A DNA stretch of 64,000 nucleotides from Paenibacillus melissococcoides (lineage in GTDB: Bacteria > Bacillota > Bacilli > Paenibacillales > Paenibacillaceae), in contig CALYLO010000004.1 in NCBI GenBank assembly GCA_944800085.1, forward strand, positions 530,567-594,566. The letters are read 5' to 3'. The stretch's first letter is position 1, and every line of letters begins with the position of its first letter. The position numbers were made by a program, and so were the translations under genes. A model generated the notes under the pieces. The model was not told where the DNA came from. It saw only the letters and a program-made list of their open reading frames with translations, and did not search any database. Below, piece after piece: positions 53,837 to 61,431 of the stretch.

Positions 53837-54783
53837 AAGATATGGGCGCGGTCTTAGGTGAAGCTAAGGTAATCCCGCCGAATTACAAAGAACGTCTGGC
53901 GCGTATGGAAGCAGAACTTGAGCATCACCCGGATATAGTTGCGCTCAAGGAAAAGTTTCCTGATTGCGACCTAAAGAAGAGCAAGAAAAGCGAGCTATAT
54001 AACTATACCCGTAATTGTGATAATTGCCGGGCTTGTACGGGGCTGGATACCTGCCAAAACGAGTTTCCTGGGCATAGGTTGGTGCCAGATTCGGATCCGC
54101 CGTACCTGGAACTGCTCAACTTCCGGCTGCTGCCGTGCCATTTACAACAGGCTTTAAACAAGCAGCAGAAAATAAAACACATGATTAAAAGCCATCATAT
54201 GCCAGCATCAATAACAGAATCATCGTTTGAACAATTGGACGTCGATCCGCAGCGGCAGGCAGCCATAACAGAATGTATGAAATACTGCTTGGATTTTAAA
54301 GAGGGTGAAACGGTCAAAGGCCTGTATCTTTACGGGGGCATGGGGATCGGGAAAACGAAAATCATTGGAGCAGTCGCCCATGAGTTGGCTAACCGTAGTG
54401 TAGCGGTCGCAATGGTGTATGTCCCGGATTTTCTGGAAGAAGTGAAAGGTGCTATATCGACCAATACAGTCAGCGAGAAGTTGGATGCAATACGAGATGT
54501 GGATGTACTGATACTGGACGACATTGGGGCCGAGCCGTTGACGACTTGGACAAGGGATGAAGTGTTAGGGCCAGTACTGCAGCGGCGTATGGAGCAAAAG
54601 CCTACGCTATATACTTCGAACCTCACAATGACCGAGCTGGAAAGGCACCTTAGCAACGTGAAGGACTTCGACAAGATGGAACCGCAGCAGCACAAGAAGA
54701 AGGCGGCACGGATTATGGAACGGATCGAACCGTGGGTAAAGTTGATTCATGTAAACGGACGGAATAGGAGGAGAAATCCATGA
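53833..54783 (+). CDS. DnaC-like helicase loader ATPase
   Basis: 316 residues from TTG 53833, overlapping the initiator stop. An N-terminal Cys-rich region (NCDNCRACTGLDTCQN, about 58-73) may bind zinc. Walker A is LYGGMGIGKTKIIGA (about 166-180), Walker B is VDVLILDDIGAEPLTTW (about 224-240), and sensor residues lie in TLYTSNLTMTELE. It loads the replicative helicase onto phage origin DNA. Typical length for DnaC/DnaI-type loaders. Confidence 0.88.
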   Translation: MKDMGAVLGEAKVIPPNYKERLARMEAELEHHPDIVALKEKFPDCDLKKSKKSELYNYTRNCDNCRACTGLDTCQNEFPGHRLVPDSDPPYLELLNFRLLPCHLQQALNKQQKIKHMIKSHHMPASITESSFEQLDVDPQRQAAITECMKYCLDFKEGETVKGLYLYGGMGIGKTKIIGAVAHELANRSVAVAMVYVPDFLEEVKGAISTNTVSEKLDAIRDVDVLILDDIGAEPLTTWTRDEVLGPVLQRRMEQKPTLYTSNLTMTELERHLSNVKDFDKMEPQQHKKKAARIMERIEPWVKLIHVNGRNRRRNP

Positions 54784-54884
54784 AAACTTGCACTATTTGC
54801 GGCGGTAGTAAGGTGGTTATCAAGCGCATAGGGGCAATGACGCAGTTCGGACCGTGCCCCAATTGCAAAGAGGGTTCGAGATGA
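54780..54884 (+). CDS. Zinc-ribbon micropeptide
   Basis: 34 residues with two CxxC pairs (CTICGG and CPNCKE). AGGAGGAGAAATCC precedes ATG 54780, and the stop overlaps the next start (ATGA). Probably a zinc-binding phage accessory. Confidence 0.55.
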   Translation: MKTCTICGGSKVVIKRIGAMTQFGPCPNCKEGSR

Positions 54885-55084
54885 TAGACGGATTCGCGTA
54901 CAAGTCAGGAAAGAAGCCTGTGCCTCGCAGAGATCCCGAGAGGGACGACAGAGACCGGAAGGCGAGTGACGTTGTAGAGCGGCAAATGACGCCAGAGGAA
55001 CGGGAGCGGATGGAAAAGATCGGCCCATACCGGGATCGCGATGGTCAGAAGCGCCGGCCCAGCCCGTATCCGGGAAGGTGGTAG
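54881..55084 (+). CDS. Small charged prophage protein
   Basis: 67 residues, start ATG 54881 (GAGGG upstream), very rich in Arg/Asp/Glu/Lys/Pro. No fold recognised; possibly disordered. Confidence 0.5.
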   Translation: MIDGFAYKSGKKPVPRRDPERDDRDRKASDVVERQMTPEERERMEKIGPYRDRDGQKRRPSPYPGRW

Positions 55085-55086
55085 AG

Positions 55087-55314
55087 ATGGCATATATCGC
55101 ATGTGACGACATGGATTTTATGTGGGAACAAAGGGATCTTGAAGTATTCCGGCAGATGTGGAAAGAAGGCTTTTGTGTAACGGATATTGCCCGTGCGTTC
55201 GCCCGGGATGCAGACGAAATAGGGCTATTGGTAATGGACCAGAAACGGAAAGGACATATCAGAAACCGCCCAGGAGGAGCATTAGGGAGGAGGATGCCAG
55301 ATGGAATACGGTAA
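55087..55314 (+). CDS. Small helix-turn-helix-like prophage protein
   Basis: 75 residues from ATG 55087 (GGAAGGTGGTAGAG). The segment FRQMWKEGFCVTDIARAFAR looks like a sigma-4/resolvase-type HTH half. Its 3' end overlaps recU. Possible DNA-binding accessory; not confirmed. Confidence 0.5.
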   Translation: MAYIACDDMDFMWEQRDLEVFRQMWKEGFCVTDIARAFARDADEIGLLVMDQKRKGHIRNRPGGALGRRMPDGIR

Positions 55315-55876
55315 CCGCGGTATGGCGTTTGAAGAGTTAATTGAATATTCTAATCGGTTGTATGAGAGTCAGGGGCTTGCTGTAATCAACAAGCGGCCGA
55401 CTCCGGTCAAGGTAACCCGCAGCCAGGGGAGCCGGGTAATATCAGGGTTTTTCGAAAAGCAATCAACGGTTGACTTTGACGGCGTATATCGAGGGCGGGC
55501 GATAGTGTTCGAGGCGAAATCTACCAAAAATCCTACTAGATTTGACTTGTGCAAGCTTCCCGATCATCAATACGAACATTTGGAAAAGTGTCATAAGAAT
55601 GGGGCCGTAGCCTTTGTACTTGTCAGTTTTGAAAAACAGAAGAAAGAATATCTACTCCCATACACGGCGCTACGGCCATACTGGACGGAATACAAGAAGC
55701 CTGTCGGCAAGCGTAGCATGAGTATTTTGGATTTCGACGTCCATGCGTATGAGGTGGATGCAGGGCGGGTGCCGCTGGATTACCTTGCAGTTGTGGATCA
55801 AGTGTGGGAAACATCAATACAGCGTGAGGCGAACGGAACGACCTATTCTAGCGATTATAAAATTAATCTAGTGTAA
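55301..55876 (+). CDS. recU: Holliday junction resolvase RecU
   Basis: 191 residues. RecU signatures: N-terminal GNRGMAFEELIEYSN, the metal site VDFDGVYRGRAIVFEAKST with Asp/Glu/Lys of the PD-(D/E)xK fold, and LPDHQYEHLEKCHKNGAVAF with the stalk region. It resolves recombination intermediates during phage replication. AGGAGGATGCCAG precedes the start. Length fits the family (about 190-206). Confidence 0.92.
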   Translation: MEYGNRGMAFEELIEYSNRLYESQGLAVINKRPTPVKVTRSQGSRVISGFFEKQSTVDFDGVYRGRAIVFEAKSTKNPTRFDLCKLPDHQYEHLEKCHKNGAVAFVLVSFEKQKKEYLLPYTALRPYWTEYKKPVGKRSMSILDFDVHAYEVDAGRVPLDYLAVVDQVWETSIQREANGTTYSSDYKINLV

Positions 55877-55899
55877 ATCATCATCCAGACATCAAAGAG

Positions 55900-55919
55900 G
55901 CTCTACGAGGCCGTAGAGC
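55900..55919 (+). terminator. Perfect hairpin after recU
   Basis: GCTCTACG-aggc-CGTAGAGC, without a T-run. ATCCAGACA at 55883-55891 resembles the core of the repeated prophage module. Confidence 0.35.
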
Positions 55920-55975
55920 GCGCATACGCACATGCATCGAATCGAACATATATTCGTGAAAAGGTGGGGTATTGA

Positions 55976-56599
55976 ATGAGTCGGATAAAAGTAAATGTTC
56001 AAAACGGAGCAGCCAGCGGACAGATTGAAATGGAGGACGCGAGCCATGAGCACAAGTCGGCCCTGATTCGCGGGTTCATGCGAATATTCAGCAGCCTAGT
56101 GCCAGGGCGAGCGGCCGGGGGAGCGGAGCCAACAACATCAAAGGCGAAGGCAGTCCGGCGGGAACCTGATGTTCTGCTGCAAAAGGCAGAGGCGAAGCCG
56201 AGGACAGCGCCGGTTCTAAGGAGCGAACCACAAGAGCCGGCCGGGGATTCGATAGAAGTCAGCAAGCCGCCTCTGCTTCATTCGGAACGCACGCTTAGTG
56301 TTTCGATTGGGGAAGCTGTAGCGGCTCCAGCAGACGAGCCAGAATGGTGGAAGACCGGGATCAAGTATAAGAACGGGGTGCCGCACTACCGCTGCCGGTA
56401 CTGGTGTAAAAATCCGAATTGCCGGGATAAGGGAAGTGATTATATCCGTGGGGGCGAGATAGAGATCCGCTGTCGCAAGTGCGGTCAAAAATTGGCTGTA
56501 CGGCTTGCTACGGGCGAATATCAGGATATTAAGACGCTGCTCCCGGAGCGGGATCAATGGGGGAACTTCTATATTGCTGATCGCCTAGTGAATGGATAA
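55976..56599 (+). CDS. Zinc-ribbon prophage protein
   Basis: 207 residues. The first ~120 are low-complexity, Ala/Pro/Glu-rich. The C-terminal ~85 contain a ribbon with CRYWCKNPNC and IRCRKCGQKL (two pairs of Cys) followed by ERDQWGNFYIADRLV. It probably binds nucleic acid or protein. ATG 55976 follows AAAAGGTGGGG. No specific family assigned. Confidence 0.55.
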   Translation: MSRIKVNVQNGAASGQIEMEDASHEHKSALIRGFMRIFSSLVPGRAAGGAEPTTSKAKAVRREPDVLLQKAEAKPRTAPVLRSEPQEPAGDSIEVSKPPLLHSERTLSVSIGEAVAAPADEPEWWKTGIKYKNGVPHYRCRYWCKNPNCRDKGSDYIRGGEIEIRCRKCGQKLAVRLATGEYQDIKTLLPERDQWGNFYIADRLVNG

Positions 56600-56717
56600 A
56601 TTACTCACCACAATTTTGTGGGCAGTGGCGGGGAGGGTTATATTTCGCCCTCCTTGTCAAAAACGACGTGAATTATTCCTGAAATATTCTTGAGTCAAAA
56701 GGACGGAGGGAAAGCCA

Positions 56718-57221
56718 ATGGCTAGGGTAGTAGTACCGAAGCAATATAAATGCACACACTGCGGATTTATCAGCAATAAAACCAAGTCGATCAAATTACC
56801 AGGGATCACATTTGCAGTTTGTTTTAAGTGTCGGGGCCGATTGACAGAAAACCCAGAGTGGCGGGAGTGGTACCGTGAGTATCACGAACGCGAACGGATA
56901 AAGAGGCAACAAGCCGTTGAACCAAAAGAGTGCGAAGGATGCGGAGAGAAGCGGCCGGCAGAAGAAATGAAATCCTTAGAAGGTTTGGACCTGTGCGATC
57001 ATTGTCAAAAGATGGAGCAGAAAAGTAAACAGTTCGCCTCGTTGGAGGAAGAAGAAGGCCGCATAACTGATGAAATCATGGAACTTGAATCGGACTTGAA
57101 TTGGGCACAAGAACGAGTGGATGAGATAAAGGCCAGAATCACGGAGGCCCGAAAGAGATACGATGAGAACGAGCTTAGAATGACGAATTTTGATTGGGCT
57201 ATTGAGGGGAAGGGTGAATAA
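56718..57221 (+). CDS. Double zinc-ribbon protein with coiled coil
   Basis: 167 residues. Two zinc ribbons are seen: CTHCGF...CFKCRG (about residues 12-40) and CEGCGEKRP...CDHCQK (about 73-97). A long coiled coil (EEEEGRITDEIMELESDL onward, about 107-150) follows. Resembles phage proteins of unknown role; may dimerise through the coil. GGAGGG upstream. Confidence 0.6.
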   Translation: MARVVVPKQYKCTHCGFISNKTKSIKLPGITFAVCFKCRGRLTENPEWREWYREYHERERIKRQQAVEPKECEGCGEKRPAEEMKSLEGLDLCDHCQKMEQKSKQFASLEEEEGRITDEIMELESDLNWAQERVDEIKARITEARKRYDENELRMTNFDWAIEGKGE

Positions 57222-57222
57222 G

Positions 57223-57543
57223 ATGGGCGCAACAGGAGAGTTAAATTTAGTGCGGATGAGCGGTGAAATGCGGTTTTCCTCGATGACGGATAAGGTCGCA
57301 CTTGATGATTTGCAATACTCTGCTTTGAAGATGTCCGCTTGGCTACAAATGCTGAACAACGGCATGAAACCAGTCTCGTGGGCGAAACCCAACCGCAGAG
57401 GCACCCGCGTTAAATGGGAGTCAATCAATAGTCGTGAAGAAGAAAATTGGTCATTTGATGAATTGGAAGGCTTCGTGAATGCGATTAAAAAGCGATTCGG
57501 GGCCGACATAGAGTTGATACGGGAGGAAGTGAAACGGACATGA
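57223..57543 (+). CDS. Hypothetical prophage protein
   Basis: 106 residues; ATG 57223 is preferred because GGGAAGGGTGAATAAG precedes it; an in-frame ATG further up overlaps the previous gene. Mixed helix/strand with an RFGADIELIREEVKRT end. Unknown function. Confidence 0.5.
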   Translation: MGATGELNLVRMSGEMRFSSMTDKVALDDLQYSALKMSAWLQMLNNGMKPVSWAKPNRRGTRVKWESINSREEENWSFDELEGFVNAIKKRFGADIELIREEVKRT

Positions 57544-57680
57544 AAGTAGAGTTTGATTTTAATCTTCTCCGTTGGATCATCGGATACTGGATGCTTGGGT
57601 TCGGCGCAAGACGACAACATGCATTTTATATTGGCCCGTTCGCTTTATGCCTTACCGCAGGAGGTACAGGGGATGAGTAA
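57540..57680 (+). CDS. Small prophage protein, possibly membrane-associated
   Basis: 46 residues, ATG 57540 overlapping the previous stop (ATGA), with GGGAGGAAGTG upstream. Aromatic and hydrophobic patches (LLRWIIGYWMLGFG) suggest peripheral membrane contact. Confidence 0.4.
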   Translation: MKVEFDFNLLRWIIGYWMLGFGARRQHAFYIGPFALCLTAGGTGDE

Positions 57681-57861
57681 TGGACCTGTCTATAAGAATA
57701 GTGAAGTTATCGGCAATTACTCAGACTATTGGTTGCTGGCTATAAAGCAGATGAAGGAACATGGAGCTATAGATACACAACAACAAAGATCGCTGAACAG
57801 GAAGGTAAAGAACTGGTGGTATGACAAGATGAAAGAATTGGAGGGCCTAAGGGATGTATGA
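57673..57861 (+). CDS. Small helical prophage protein
   Basis: 62 residues from ATG 57673 (AGGAGGTACAGGGG). It overlaps both neighbours by 8 bp. Basic and aromatic; no family recognised. Confidence 0.5.
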   Translation: MSNGPVYKNSEVIGNYSDYWLLAIKQMKEHGAIDTQQQRSLNRKVKNWWYDKMKELEGLRDV

Positions 57862-57967
57862 ATGGTTGAAGTGGCCTTTGATTATTCTGGCCATTGCATT
57901 CCTGACGAATGGATTCAACTTCGTAACAATCAATAAACATTACCATGGGAAGGAAGAGGATAAATGA
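57854..57967 (+). CDS. Membrane micropeptide
   Basis: 37 residues with one transmembrane helix (PLIILAIAFLTNGFNFVTI). Stop and next start overlap (ATGA), so it is translated with the late regulator. Role unknown. Confidence 0.5.
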   Translation: MYEWLKWPLIILAIAFLTNGFNFVTINKHYHGKEEDK

Positions 57968-58668
57968 ACGAGATGAAAAATGATCGTGTCATTACGTCCG
58001 CCATTCCAGAAATGGGACATGGCCCGATCACATACGAGACTCAAGAAGGCGGGACAAAGCAGTTACGTGACAATGTTTCTCGCCTGTGGTGTGCATGCGG
58101 CAAACCTGCAACAAAGTATACGTTTGGGAACCAGTCTCCGCATGATTTTCAATGCATGGAATGTGCGGGCGGAGAGGAGATAAAGATTAAAAGTGGGCCG
58201 AATAGGGAGCGGGAAGGAACGGAAAAGGGGAGCATGGGACAACTCGCTATGTTCACTCTTGATGAAAATGAGACTTGGAGAAGAGTAGAGGAACGGTTGG
58301 AGTCGGCAATGCTCTATAAGCGGTTTGGCTTTATTCGTCGCGAGGCCAAGGTAACGGCCACATACAGCGACATGCCGCGAAGCAACACCAATGTAACAAG
58401 CGACCAGACAGGCGACCTATCCACATACAACGTAGACCGGGAGGAAAAGCTGCAGCGGGAGTACGAGCAAGTTATGCGGGCCGTAGGGCAGTTGTCAGAC
58501 ACACAACGTGAAATCATAGAACAGCGTTATCTGACCGATGAGGGAGTAACGGACATTAACGTATATGTCGAAATGGGAATGCCAGAGCGGAGCTATTACC
58601 TCGCCAAGTCCAAAGCAATGCACCGGCTTGCTTTCGCGCTTCGGTTGGAAGTCTATAAGGAGCCGTAA
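57964..58668 (+). CDS. ArpU-family late transcription regulator (sigma-like)
   Basis: 234 residues. The N-terminal 85 residues carry a Cys-rich segment (LWCACGKPATKYTFG ... CMECAGG). The C-terminal ~145 match ArpU/late-control proteins of Gram-positive phages: REYEQVMRAVGQLSDTQREI, EQRYLTDEGVTDINVYVEMG, and the terminal HTH MPERSYYLAKSKAMHRLAF. Such proteins switch on packaging and structural genes. Directly after it lie four 11-bp-phased iterons, likely its binding site. Fusion with a zinc-ribbon N-terminus is unusual. Confidence 0.8.
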   Translation: MNEMKNDRVITSAIPEMGHGPITYETQEGGTKQLRDNVSRLWCACGKPATKYTFGNQSPHDFQCMECAGGEEIKIKSGPNREREGTEKGSMGQLAMFTLDENETWRRVEERLESAMLYKRFGFIRREAKVTATYSDMPRSNTNVTSDQTGDLSTYNVDREEKLQREYEQVMRAVGQLSDTQREIIEQRYLTDEGVTDINVYVEMGMPERSYYLAKSKAMHRLAFALRLEVYKEP

Positions 58669-58675
58669 AAAATCA

Positions 58676-58714
58676 TTGCAGACTTTTTGCAGATATTTTG
58701 CAGATATCTTGCAG
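58676..58714. repeat. Four TTGCAG iterons at 11-bp spacing
   Basis: TTGCAG starts at 58676, 58687, 58698 and 58709, exactly one helical turn apart, beginning 8 bp after the late regulator stop. Candidate -10 boxes TATGAT (58736) and TATTAT (58744) follow. Probable late-activator site and late promoter. Confidence 0.7.
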
Positions 58715-58749
58715 TTCATTAGGAGAAAAAGCCTGTATGATTGTATTAT

Positions 58750-59107
58750 GGCAGTAGCGTAAAGGCGCTGCCCGTGCGGACGTGCGCGAGGTTAAAACAA
58801 GGGTGCCCAAATTGATGATGTCCATTAAACGGACAGCATCTTTTGAAGGAGCTTTGTTCTCGGAGTCCGCCGGGCCGTGTACTCATAGTATGCGGTATGC
58901 AAAGGCTGGCCGACTGAGCCCCCATAATCAGCGGTGATCAGTAAGCCCTACATTATCGAGCCACAACAAAGAGGCCGCAGCGGAAACGCCGATATGTAGG
59001 CATGGAAGGGATAACCTAATCCGTCAATCTGACGGTTGTGGAAGGATTGGGCAATCCTGGTCGGTATGTACCCGCTCTGGTGGTTGCTTGATGGAGCGGG
59101 ATATGCC
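58750..59107 (+). ncRNA. Candidate ~360-nt structured RNA in the late region
   Basis: No protein frame is convincing, but complementary segments abound. GGCA/GCG pair with CGC/TGCC (58750-58772). GATGATGTCC pairs with GGACAGCATC (58814-58840). GCCCTACATTATCG pairs with CGATATGTAGGC (58945-59001). CCTAATCC pairs with GGATTGGG, enclosing CCGTCA/TGACGG (59015-59051). GGTAT plus CCCGCTC pair with GAGCGGG plus ATGCC (59063-59107). It starts just after a candidate -10 box. Could be a regulatory or packaging RNA, or a cos/pac DNA site; no known class was recognised. Confidence 0.5.
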
Positions 59108-59175
59108 TCAAATCAAAGTGCTAACTCTTTCATTCTTGGTTATACTGATACTATCTAGTAATCAGAGGTGAGATC

Positions 59176-59577
59176 ATGCCGGGGATGACAGAGCAAGAGC
59201 TAATGGCACGCTATAAAGACCATGTAACAAATAAGGAGTACACGTTGGCCATTTCTAAAGATGGGGAGCCTTGCGAGATTGCAGGCAAGATTATAGAGGA
59301 TCTAATCAATGTGGACGGCGCTCTAATGGCTGTAACCAGCATGGGATTATTTCAACTAATTCCGGATGAAGAAATGACAATGATGTACGTGAGGAATGAT
59401 CCTAGATTCGTTGCGGTGTCAGATGAAATAATAGTAAATCTCGGAAACGTAACTAAGGTTGAAAGTGACTCAAGACGTATCTGGATGCACGACCAATCAG
59501 TCGTTGGTGATGAGTCGTACTGGACAGACTTCATAAGCAAATACGACTTGTTCCAGCAAGGGAAAGTAAGCGGCTGA
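59176..59577 (+). CDS. Hypothetical prophage protein
   Basis: 133 residues from ATG 59176 (AGAGGTGAGATC). Acidic, mixed alpha/beta, with a strand run ISKDGEPCEIAGKIIEDL reminiscent of small PH-like or transport-type folds. It is followed by a terminator and has its own upstream gap, so it may be a separately transcribed accessory gene. Confidence 0.5.
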   Translation: MPGMTEQELMARYKDHVTNKEYTLAISKDGEPCEIAGKIIEDLINVDGALMAVTSMGLFQLIPDEEMTMMYVRNDPRFVAVSDEIIVNLGNVTKVESDSRRIWMHDQSVVGDESYWTDFISKYDLFQQGKVSG

Positions 59578-59594
59578 ATATAGTAATGAATTAA

Positions 59595-59618
59595 GCACCT
59601 GAGAGGGTGTTTTTTTTT
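59595..59618 (+). terminator. Intrinsic terminator
   Basis: GCACC-tgaga-GGGTG followed by nine T, 18 bp after the previous gene. Confidence 0.75.
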
Positions 59619-59641
59619 GTTGCAATCAAAAGGACTCCTCA

Positions 59642-60056
59642 TTAAGAGAAGTCCTTAACACCAAGTTTCTCCTTCAATGCATCTTGAAGTGTCTGGGAGA
59701 AGTTGATCCCTTCCTCGGCAGCAGCATCGTTTAGCCATTTTGGAATTGTGAGTGTCTTATTAATGGCCTTGTTGCGGATACGCTCGCGGACGAAATCGGT
59801 ATTCACTTGGATAAGAGACACAAATGTACCGGCTTCTAATTGGATAGAGTCCGGCTTCGATGGCTGCGGGATATCGTCTTCATCCTCTTCCATCAAGTAA
59901 AGGTGTCCACCAAGGGCATCCTTCGCCATATGCAAGGCTTCGTCGAGGGTATCACCTTCGGTAATGCAGCCCGGCAAGTCAGGGGAACGTCACGGTATAT
60001 CCGCCTTCGTCTGGCTCGCCTGGGCGGAACACAGCGGGATAAATGTACTTACTCAT
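59642..60056 (-). pseudogene. hicB: HicB-type antitoxin, frameshifted
   Basis: From ATG 60056 the frame reads MSKYIYPAVFRPGEPDEGGY and TVTFP, then hits a stop. The rest of HicB (LPGCITEGDTLDEALHMAKD ... TIPKWLNDAAAEEGINFSQT) is in another frame. A CCCC run (59982-59985) in place of CCC explains the shift. The C-terminal half has an RHH-like DNA-binding end and might still be made from an internal start. HicB neutralises HicA and represses the pair. Confidence 0.8.
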
Positions 60057-60297
60057 ATATGATTAACCTCCTTGGGAGAGGCAGGCTTAAATCAGCCCCG
60101 CCTGCTCGAAGATGCTTTTTGTCGTTCTCCGGTTTTAGATCTTTCTTGGGATAGAGGGTACAGAAAACCTTTTCCCTTTTTGGTTGGATGGACAAAGTGC
60201 CAGTGGTCACCTTATCTGTATTCTTATGTACCCAACCATCTGATTTTAGGATTTTGATTATTTCTCTTGATGAGTACGCTTTATCAAGGTTGACCAT
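60049..60297 (-). pseudogene. hicA: HicA-type mRNA interferase, multiply frameshifted
   Basis: ATG 60297 has an AGGAGG site. The start (SREIIKILKSDGWVHKNT) is HicA-like. The catalytic-His segment GDHWHFVHPTKKGK is encoded but in a shifted frame, followed by YPKKDLKPE in the original frame, and KSIFEQAGLI in yet another. The local frame instead reads VTTGTLSIQPKREK and runs past the normal end. The active-site His is lost, so the toxin should be inactive. Confidence 0.75.
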
Positions 60298-60313
60298 GTT
60301 TACCTCCTTTCTG

Positions 60314-60376
60314 ATTATATTATAACACATGTTATTACACGTGTAAAGAATAAAACAAATGTTTTTACACGTGTTG
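60314..60376 (-). promoter_or_regulatory. hicAB promoter with three palindromic operators
   Basis: Reading leftward: TTTACA (-35, complement of 60342-60347), a 17-bp spacer, TATAAT (-10, complement of 60319-60324). TAACACATGTTA (60323-60334) and TTACACGTGTAA (60335-60346) lie across the promoter, and TTACACGTGTTG (60365-60376) lies upstream. This is the expected arrangement for HicB autorepression; the control region has stayed neat although both genes are broken. Confidence 0.65.
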
Positions 60377-60552
60377 TCGTGGTGGAAGCGGGAACCGTGT
60401 TTTTGTCGTGCGATCGCCACATATAAGTAGACGGTGATTTCACCCCATACAAAAGCCACTTATATATGAGAATACGTTTTACAAGCATTACATGATTCCG
60501 TGGTCGCTGATTATTCAGCGGCTTTTTATTATGCATAGAAAGGAATGGGAGT

Positions 60553-60648
60553 ATGAAGTTTCTTAAATGGCTTGTACGAGTAACAGCATATCGAGAAACG
60601 GAACCACCAAGGAACCGGGGTGAACGCAGACATGGCAGAGAGACATGA
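60553..60648 (+). CDS. Micropeptide, basic
   Basis: 31 residues, Arg-rich, with AAAGGAATGGGAGT before ATG 60553. It overlaps the next gene in another frame. Weak case. Confidence 0.3.
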   Translation: MKFLKWLVRVTAYRETEPPRNRGERRHGRET

Positions 60649-60901
60649 CAGGCTGCAGCGTTGTGTCAAAATAACACACGCTTGCGGACACACGAAGTAC
60701 CGTACTGAGATATTCAGGGGAGAAGATGAAGAGAAGCAGAAGATCCGATTCTTTGAAAAGCTGAACTGTCCTGATTGTGCATCGGAGCGGGAACAGCCAG
60801 ACAAGTGTCGGCGCTGCGCGTGGGGCAAGTGGGATGGAGTGGCACAAACATGCCTGATACCGCTGAGATGTTGGAGGGATGAAGATGCCGCCCAAGCCTA
60901 A
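60632..60901 (+). CDS. Zinc-ribbon prophage protein
   Basis: 89 residues from ATG 60632 (GGGGTGA upstream). Cys pairs HACGHTKYRT and CPDCASEREQPDKCRRC could bind one or two zinc ions. It overlaps the HNH gene by 17 bp. Role unknown, in the packaging-gene neighbourhood. Confidence 0.5.
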   Translation: MAERHDRLQRCVKITHACGHTKYRTEIFRGEDEEKQKIRFFEKLNCPDCASEREQPDKCRRCAWGKWDGVAQTCLIPLRCWRDEDAAQA

Positions 60902-61262
60902 GCGACCCTGCAGCAAGCCAGGGTGCCCGGAGTTGACGACAGAACGCTGCTGCGAGAAGCACAAGGCAGCAGCTTCACAAGCGATGCCAAGCCGCTCATA
61001 TGCCAAACTATACGGACGGCGCTGGCGAAAATACCGGGAACAGTACCTCGCCCTGCATCCGCTATGTGTATGTGATGAATGCAAAGGGAAAGAGGTTCCT
61101 TTGGCTGCTGATGTAGTGGACCATATTAAACCACACAAGGGCAATTACAACTTGTTCTGGGACCCAGAGAACCACCAACCAATGAACAAGCGATGTCATG
61201 ATAGGAAGACGGCCAAAGAGGACGGAGGTTTCGGTCATGGACTATACAACGATTGCTATTAA
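60885..61262 (+). CDS. HNH endonuclease of the packaging module
   Basis: 125 residues; ATG 60885 is 6 nt after GGAGGG. N-terminal CSKPGCPELTTERCCEKHK, then YGRRWRKYREQYLALHPLC, CDECKGKEV, AADVVDHIKPHKGNYNLFWD and NHQPMNKRCHDRKTAKE: the DHI...N...H core of phage HNH proteins that assist terminase cutting at cos. Such genes sit just before terS/terL, as here. Confidence 0.88.
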   Translation: MPPKPKRPCSKPGCPELTTERCCEKHKAAASQAMPSRSYAKLYGRRWRKYREQYLALHPLCVCDECKGKEVPLAADVVDHIKPHKGNYNLFWDPENHQPMNKRCHDRKTAKEDGGFGHGLYNDCY

Positions 61263-61392
61263 GGTTTCGATTGTGATCCTTATATTAATCAATGCTCGCT
61301 ATTTGGAAAAACAAATAGATGCCCGTAATTATGGGCGGGCAGCTAGAATAACAGCGATCACAGCCTTGCTCATAGCATCATACGCGCTTTGA
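61237..61392 (+). CDS. Small membrane protein
   Basis: 51 residues, ATG 61237 (GGAGG 8 nt upstream), overlapping the HNH gene. Two hydrophobic helices (VSIVILILINARYL and ITAITALLIASYAL). Unknown function. Confidence 0.5.
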   Translation: MDYTTIAIKVSIVILILINARYLEKQIDARNYGRAARITAITALLIASYAL

Positions 61393-61431
61393 ATGGAGCT
61401 TCTTTATTCGAGGGGATGGAGGGATTAGGGG

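Noticed and set aside
58750-59107. tRNA, tmRNA or group I intron
   Set aside because: No acceptor/T-loop pattern, no tag-peptide frame and no flanking exons were found.
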